A stretch of DNA of 64,000 nt from assembly GCF_014217875.1 (NCBI RefSeq), contig NZ_CP059060.1:682001-746000 (forward strand), in the 5' to 3' direction. A program made the translations under genes and the position numbers. The notes beneath the pieces were generated by a model, which worked only from the letters and a program-made list of their open reading frames with translations, was not told the DNA's origin and did no database searches. This document shows positions 61,019-64,000 of the stretch, in pieces (the first letter of the stretch is position 1; each line of letters begins with the position of its first letter). This stretch comes from Synechococcus sp. LTW-R. Lineage in GTDB: Bacteria; Cyanobacteriota; Cyanobacteriia; PCC-6307; Cyanobiaceae.

Positions 61019-62370
61019 CAGGCCAAGCCTCCGACCAACGGCCACCAGCAACAGCCGCTGACCTGATCCTCCACTTGGAGCTGCTGCACCCTCTGAATTT
61101 CAGCGGCCAGGCTGTCCAACAGGGACCCATGCAGCAGTGGGCCCATGGCAGCCTCGAGCACGTGATCAGCCGCCAAGGCGTCACGGGCCTCGAGCAGGCT
61201 CGACGGCAGACGTCGCGCCGAGGATCCCGGAGCAGCAGCCGGATCACCGATCTGCGCTGGCGGCAGAACGCGAGGCCGCTCGAGGGCCGCCTTCACTTGG
61301 GCTTGCAGGGCCCCCAGCAGGAGATAGGGATTCGTCGTGGGATCGACCGCCTTGATCTCGAGATGCGCGTCACAACCGTCGGCAGCGCTCGGGACAAGAC
61401 GGAGGGCGGCTTCTCTGTTTTCCACACCCCAGACCTGAAAGGGAGCCGACCAACTGCTCGGGACCAAACGCAAATAGGACACCGGAGAAGGACTGGCCAG
61501 GGCCATCAGCGAGGGCAACTGCTCAAGCAAACCCGCGATTAACGCTTCACCCTCGGGTTTCAGGCCATGGATGCCCTGTCCCCCTTGAAGGATGGGGCCC
61601 TGGTCATGGAGAACGCTGAGGTGCAGGTGACCGCCGTTACCCACCCAATCCAGACGGGGTTTGGCACTGAAACTGCTGTACCAACCAAATCGCCTTGTCA
61701 CCCGTTGGATCACCAAGCGAGCGCGAATCAGATGGTCGGCAACGGTGAGGGAGCGATCGGGCGCAAACGACAACTCGAATTGGGAAGGGCCGTATTCGGG
61801 ATGGAACTGCAGCCAAGGAACTTCCGCTTCATCGAGGGCCTTCAGCAGAGCTGAGGCGTAATCCAAGCCCTCGATCAACCGATCGGCGCCGTAGGGCCCA
61901 CCCGGAAGAACGGCTTGGGGAGTTCCGTCTGCCCCGGGGACGACGACGACCCACTCGAGTTCAAAGCCGGCGCGAAGCCGCCAGCCGGAATCCGCGAGCG
62001 CCGCTTCCATCCGTCGGCAGAAGTGACGTTGATCCGCGGCATAGGGACCGCTCTTTCGATCCCAGCGCTCTCCCGCGGCTCAAGCCCAGCCGAACTGCGG
62101 TTCCAGCATCGCTAAGGTCTCCAGATCAGTCCGAAGCCGGAGGTCACCATCCGGACGCGCCAGGCGATGGGCCCCATCGATCACACCATCGGAGCGAAAG
62201 GCATCCGAGACCGGTGAGAAGCCGACACCCTTGGCGATGGCCTCCGGCAGGTGGCGCAACGGCACCACTTTCACCAAGGTCTCTCCAGCATGGTTATCCC
62301 AGGTCACGTCGACCTGCCGAACACCAGCCGCGCTCAGACGTTCCAGAACCGAGTCGACCGCAGCAACCAT
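61018..62370 (-). pseudogene. Glutamine-synthetase-family gene with in-frame stop
   Basis: Reading through, 450 residues of a glutamine-synthetase-family ligase: N-terminal beta-grasp (DVTWDNHAGETLVKVVPLRH), then catalytic blocks FHPEYGPSQFELSFAPDRS, VGNGGHLHLSVLHDQG and NREAALRL. A single TGA at 62080-62082 cuts it after QFGWA; the frame before and after is the same. The expected residue there is probably Trp (TGG), since downstream GERWDRKSGPYAAD fits the family. The rest is clean. It may be a one-mutation pseudogene, a sequencing error, or two pieces; restart at ATG 62010 would lose the N domain. It may be related to GlnA-like/PuuA enzymes rather than true GlnA. Confidence 0.82.
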
Positions 62371-62429
62371 GGCCCGCTCCGAACGCTCTCCAAGGATGTG
62401 TTCGATTGCGGCATTCGTCTGCGTCGCCC

Positions 62430-63326
62430 CTAGGTGAAGCCGCGGTCCCCTGCGAACAGGAAGCGAACGAGCGACAGCAGCAACACGATCACGAAAAGCG
62501 CCAAGCCGACCGTGCAGGCGTAGCTGAGCTCCAGCTCGGCAAAGGCCTGGTCGTAGACGTAATAGACCAGGGTCTTCGTGCTGTTCGCGGGTCCCCCCTG
62601 GGTCATCAGATAGACCTCCTCGAAGACCTTGGTGGCCGCAATCGCTGAGATCACCGCGACCAAGGTGACGTAGGGACGCAGCAGGGGCAGGGTGATGTCG
62701 AGGTGCTTACGCCAACCCTCACTGCCATCGAGCTCTGCCGCTTCGTAGAGGTCAGCCGGGATCCCCTGGAGACCGGCCAAAAAAATCACCATGTAGTATC
62801 CCAGGCCCTTCCACAGAGTCACGACCATCACGGCCGGAAGCGCCAGCAAGGGATTGGTGATGAAACCAATCGGCTCAAAACCGGGACCCAAGAGCGTGCC
62901 GAGCCATCCGTTGATCAAGCCGTTCTCGGCGTAGAGCCAACGAAAGGCAATCGCCGCCACAACGATCGAGACCAGCACCGGCGTGTAGAAAGCGGCCCGA
63001 AACCAGTGGATCCCCGGCAGCTGACGATTCACGATGACCGCCAGCGCCAGCGCCCCCAGAACCACCGGCGGCACCACTCCAAAGAGATACGCCAAGGTCG
63101 TCCCCAGGACCTTAAAGAACATCGGATCCGCCAGCAGGCGCCGCACATTCGCCAGGCCCACAAAGCGCAGGGGCTCCGACACATCCAAGCCGGTCTGGGT
63201 GAAGCTCATCACCAGGGCCATCGCCGCCGGGATGAGCACCGACAGGGAAATCAGCACCAGCGCCGGGGACAGGAAAGCCCAGGCGGTGGCAGAGGAGGCA
63301 CCGGTGCGGAGGGAACGCTCAGCCAT
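62430..63326 (-). CDS. ABC sugar-type transporter permease (MalF/UgpA-like)
   Basis: A 298-residue, six-helix inner-membrane permease of carbohydrate importers: AFLSPALVLISLSVLIPAAM, FFKVLGTTLAYLFGVVPPVV and the EAA loop YEAAELDGSEGWRKHLDITL PLL near residue 205. Cyanobacterial relatives include GgtC-type glucosylglycerol/sucrose permeases; the substrate here is unknown. No other subunit is adjacent in the window. Divergent from recQ. Confidence 0.88.
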   Translation of the reverse strand: MAERSLRTGASSATAWAFLSPALVLISLSVLIPAAMALVMSFTQTGLDVSEPLRFVGLANVRRLLADPMFFKVLGTTLAYLFGVVPPVVLGALALAVIVNRQLPGIHWFRAAFYTPVLVSIVVAAIAFRWLYAENGLINGWLGTLLGPGFEPIGFITNPLLALPAVMVVTLWKGLGYYMVIFLAGLQGIPADLYEAAELDGSEGWRKHLDITLPLLRPYVTLVAVISAIAATKVFEEVYLMTQGGPANSTKTLVYYVYDQAFAELELSYACTVGLALFVIVLLLSLVRFLFAGDRGFT

Positions 63327-63370
63327 ATCGCGCCATTGTGGTGGATCTTTTCTGATCAGCCAGTCGCCCC

Positions 63371-64000
63371 ATGCTGAGTAGCCCGGCCCAGCCCAACAGC
63401 GATCCGCTGGAGGTGCTGCAACGGGTCTTTGGCTACGCCTCCTTCCGCGGACCGCAGGAGGCGATCGTGCGCCATGTCATCGGCGGCGGTTCGGGGCTGG
63501 TGCTGATGCCGACCGGCGGCGGTAAATCGCTCTGCTATCAGGTCCCGGCCCTCTGCACACCAGGGCTGGCCGTGGTGATTTCACCGCTGATCGCCCTGAT
63601 GCAGGACCAGGTGGAAGCGCTGCAGCAACTTGGTGTTGCGGCCGCCGCCCTGCATTCCGGCCTGGAGGTCGGCGCCAGCCAAACCATCTGGCGTCAGCTC
63701 AGCAACGACGAACTGGATCTCCTCTACGTCTCACCCGAGCGGCTCTTCAGCGCGGATGTGCTGGAGCGGCTGGGCGCCATGCCACTGGCCCTCTTCGCCA
63801 TCGATGAAGCCCATTGCGTCTCGCAGTGGGGGCATGACTTCAGGCCGGAGTACCGGCAACTCGATCAGCTCGCGACGCGCTTTTCCGCGGTGCCGCGGCT
63901 AGCCCTCACCGCGACCGCCGATCCGCGCACCCAGCGGGATATCCGCGCCTGCCTGCAGTTGGAGCAGGACGAGGTCTTCCTGGCCAGCTTTGATCGGCCC
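63371..64000 (+). CDS. recQ: ATP-dependent DNA helicase RecQ, N-terminal part (cut by window edge)
   Basis: The first 210 residues of a superfamily 2 helicase that unwinds recombination and replication intermediates. Motif 0/I: FGYASFRGPQEAIV and LMPTGGGKSLCYQVP (Walker A); motif Ia VVISPLIALMQDQV; motif II FAIDEAHCVSQWGHDFRPEY (DEAH box); motif III ALTATADPRTQRDI. Start ATG 63371. The C-terminal RQC and HRDC regions lie outside the window. Confidence 0.93.
   Translation, partial: MLSSPAQPNSDPLEVLQRVFGYASFRGPQEAIVRHVIGGGSGLVLMPTGGGKSLCYQVPALCTPGLAVVISPLIALMQDQVEALQQLGVAAAALHSGLEVGASQTIWRQLSNDELDLLYVSPERLFSADVLERLGAMPLALFAIDEAHCVSQWGHDFRPEYRQLDQLATRFSAVPRLALTATADPRTQRDIRACLQLEQDEVFLASFDRP

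Overview
The window is high-GC chromosomal DNA from a cyanobacterium, most likely a picocyanobacterium of the Synechococcus/Cyanobium group. Direct markers are photosystem I PsaK (31455-31712), cytochrome b6f PetN (47915-48016), the photosystem II biogenesis factor Psb29/THF1 (44591-45274) and a chloroplast-type FtsH (41717-43654). Small families typical of this lineage are also present (DUF1651, DUF1830, DUF2103, DUF2256, DUF2499/DUF3593). Genes are dense and many overlap by 1-16 bases.

Layout: 1-10.7 kb holds a partial glpK, an MscS channel, rpmB, a peroxiredoxin, the ATP-grasp/alpha-E/transglutaminase trio, a glycosyltransferase/pyruvyl-transferase pair, small redox and DNA-binding proteins and a LOV-like PAS protein. 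10.7-20.7 kb holds a lone ABC ATPase, a DUF1400 hydrolase, a Nudix enzyme, a cupin pair, a TSUP transporter, an SDR, a PPC-glutaredoxin fusion, a rhomboid and a zinc metallopeptidase. 20.9-31.7 kb holds pyrF-pyrE, a three-gene ABC-2 exporter, a lytic transglycosylase, a sugar-kinase-like protein and psaK. 31.8-48.4 kb is core metabolism and proteostasis: an FAD oxidoreductase, dxs, ilvA, scpB, a YggT protein, mazG, pyk, a MacB-type permease, ftsH, clpP, psb29, cofH, petN and clpS. 48.4-51.7 kb carries mostly small lineage-specific proteins and one likely structured RNA.

From about 51.9 to 58.3 kb the sequence turns AT-rich and nearly gene-free. This stretch is bracketed by a perfect 50-base direct repeat (51814-51863 and 58314-58363), so it looks like an integrated element that has decayed. 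It contains a TPR-methyltransferase gene broken by five same-sense frameshifts and a stop, a broken thermonuclease, a broken glyoxalase-family gene and a few unrecognised ORFs. I found no integrase or transposase. The right-hand repeat lies in the purK downstream region, inside sequence that can fold as a nested RNA on the minus strand. From memory, cyanobacterial 6S RNA (ssaA) sits next to purK, so the element may have used an RNA gene as its target.

From 58.5 kb to the end are purK, a metabolite:H+ symporter, a glutamine-synthetase-family gene split by one in-frame TGA, a sugar-type ABC permease and the start of recQ. Many long ORFs antisense to real genes are GC-driven shadows and are left out.
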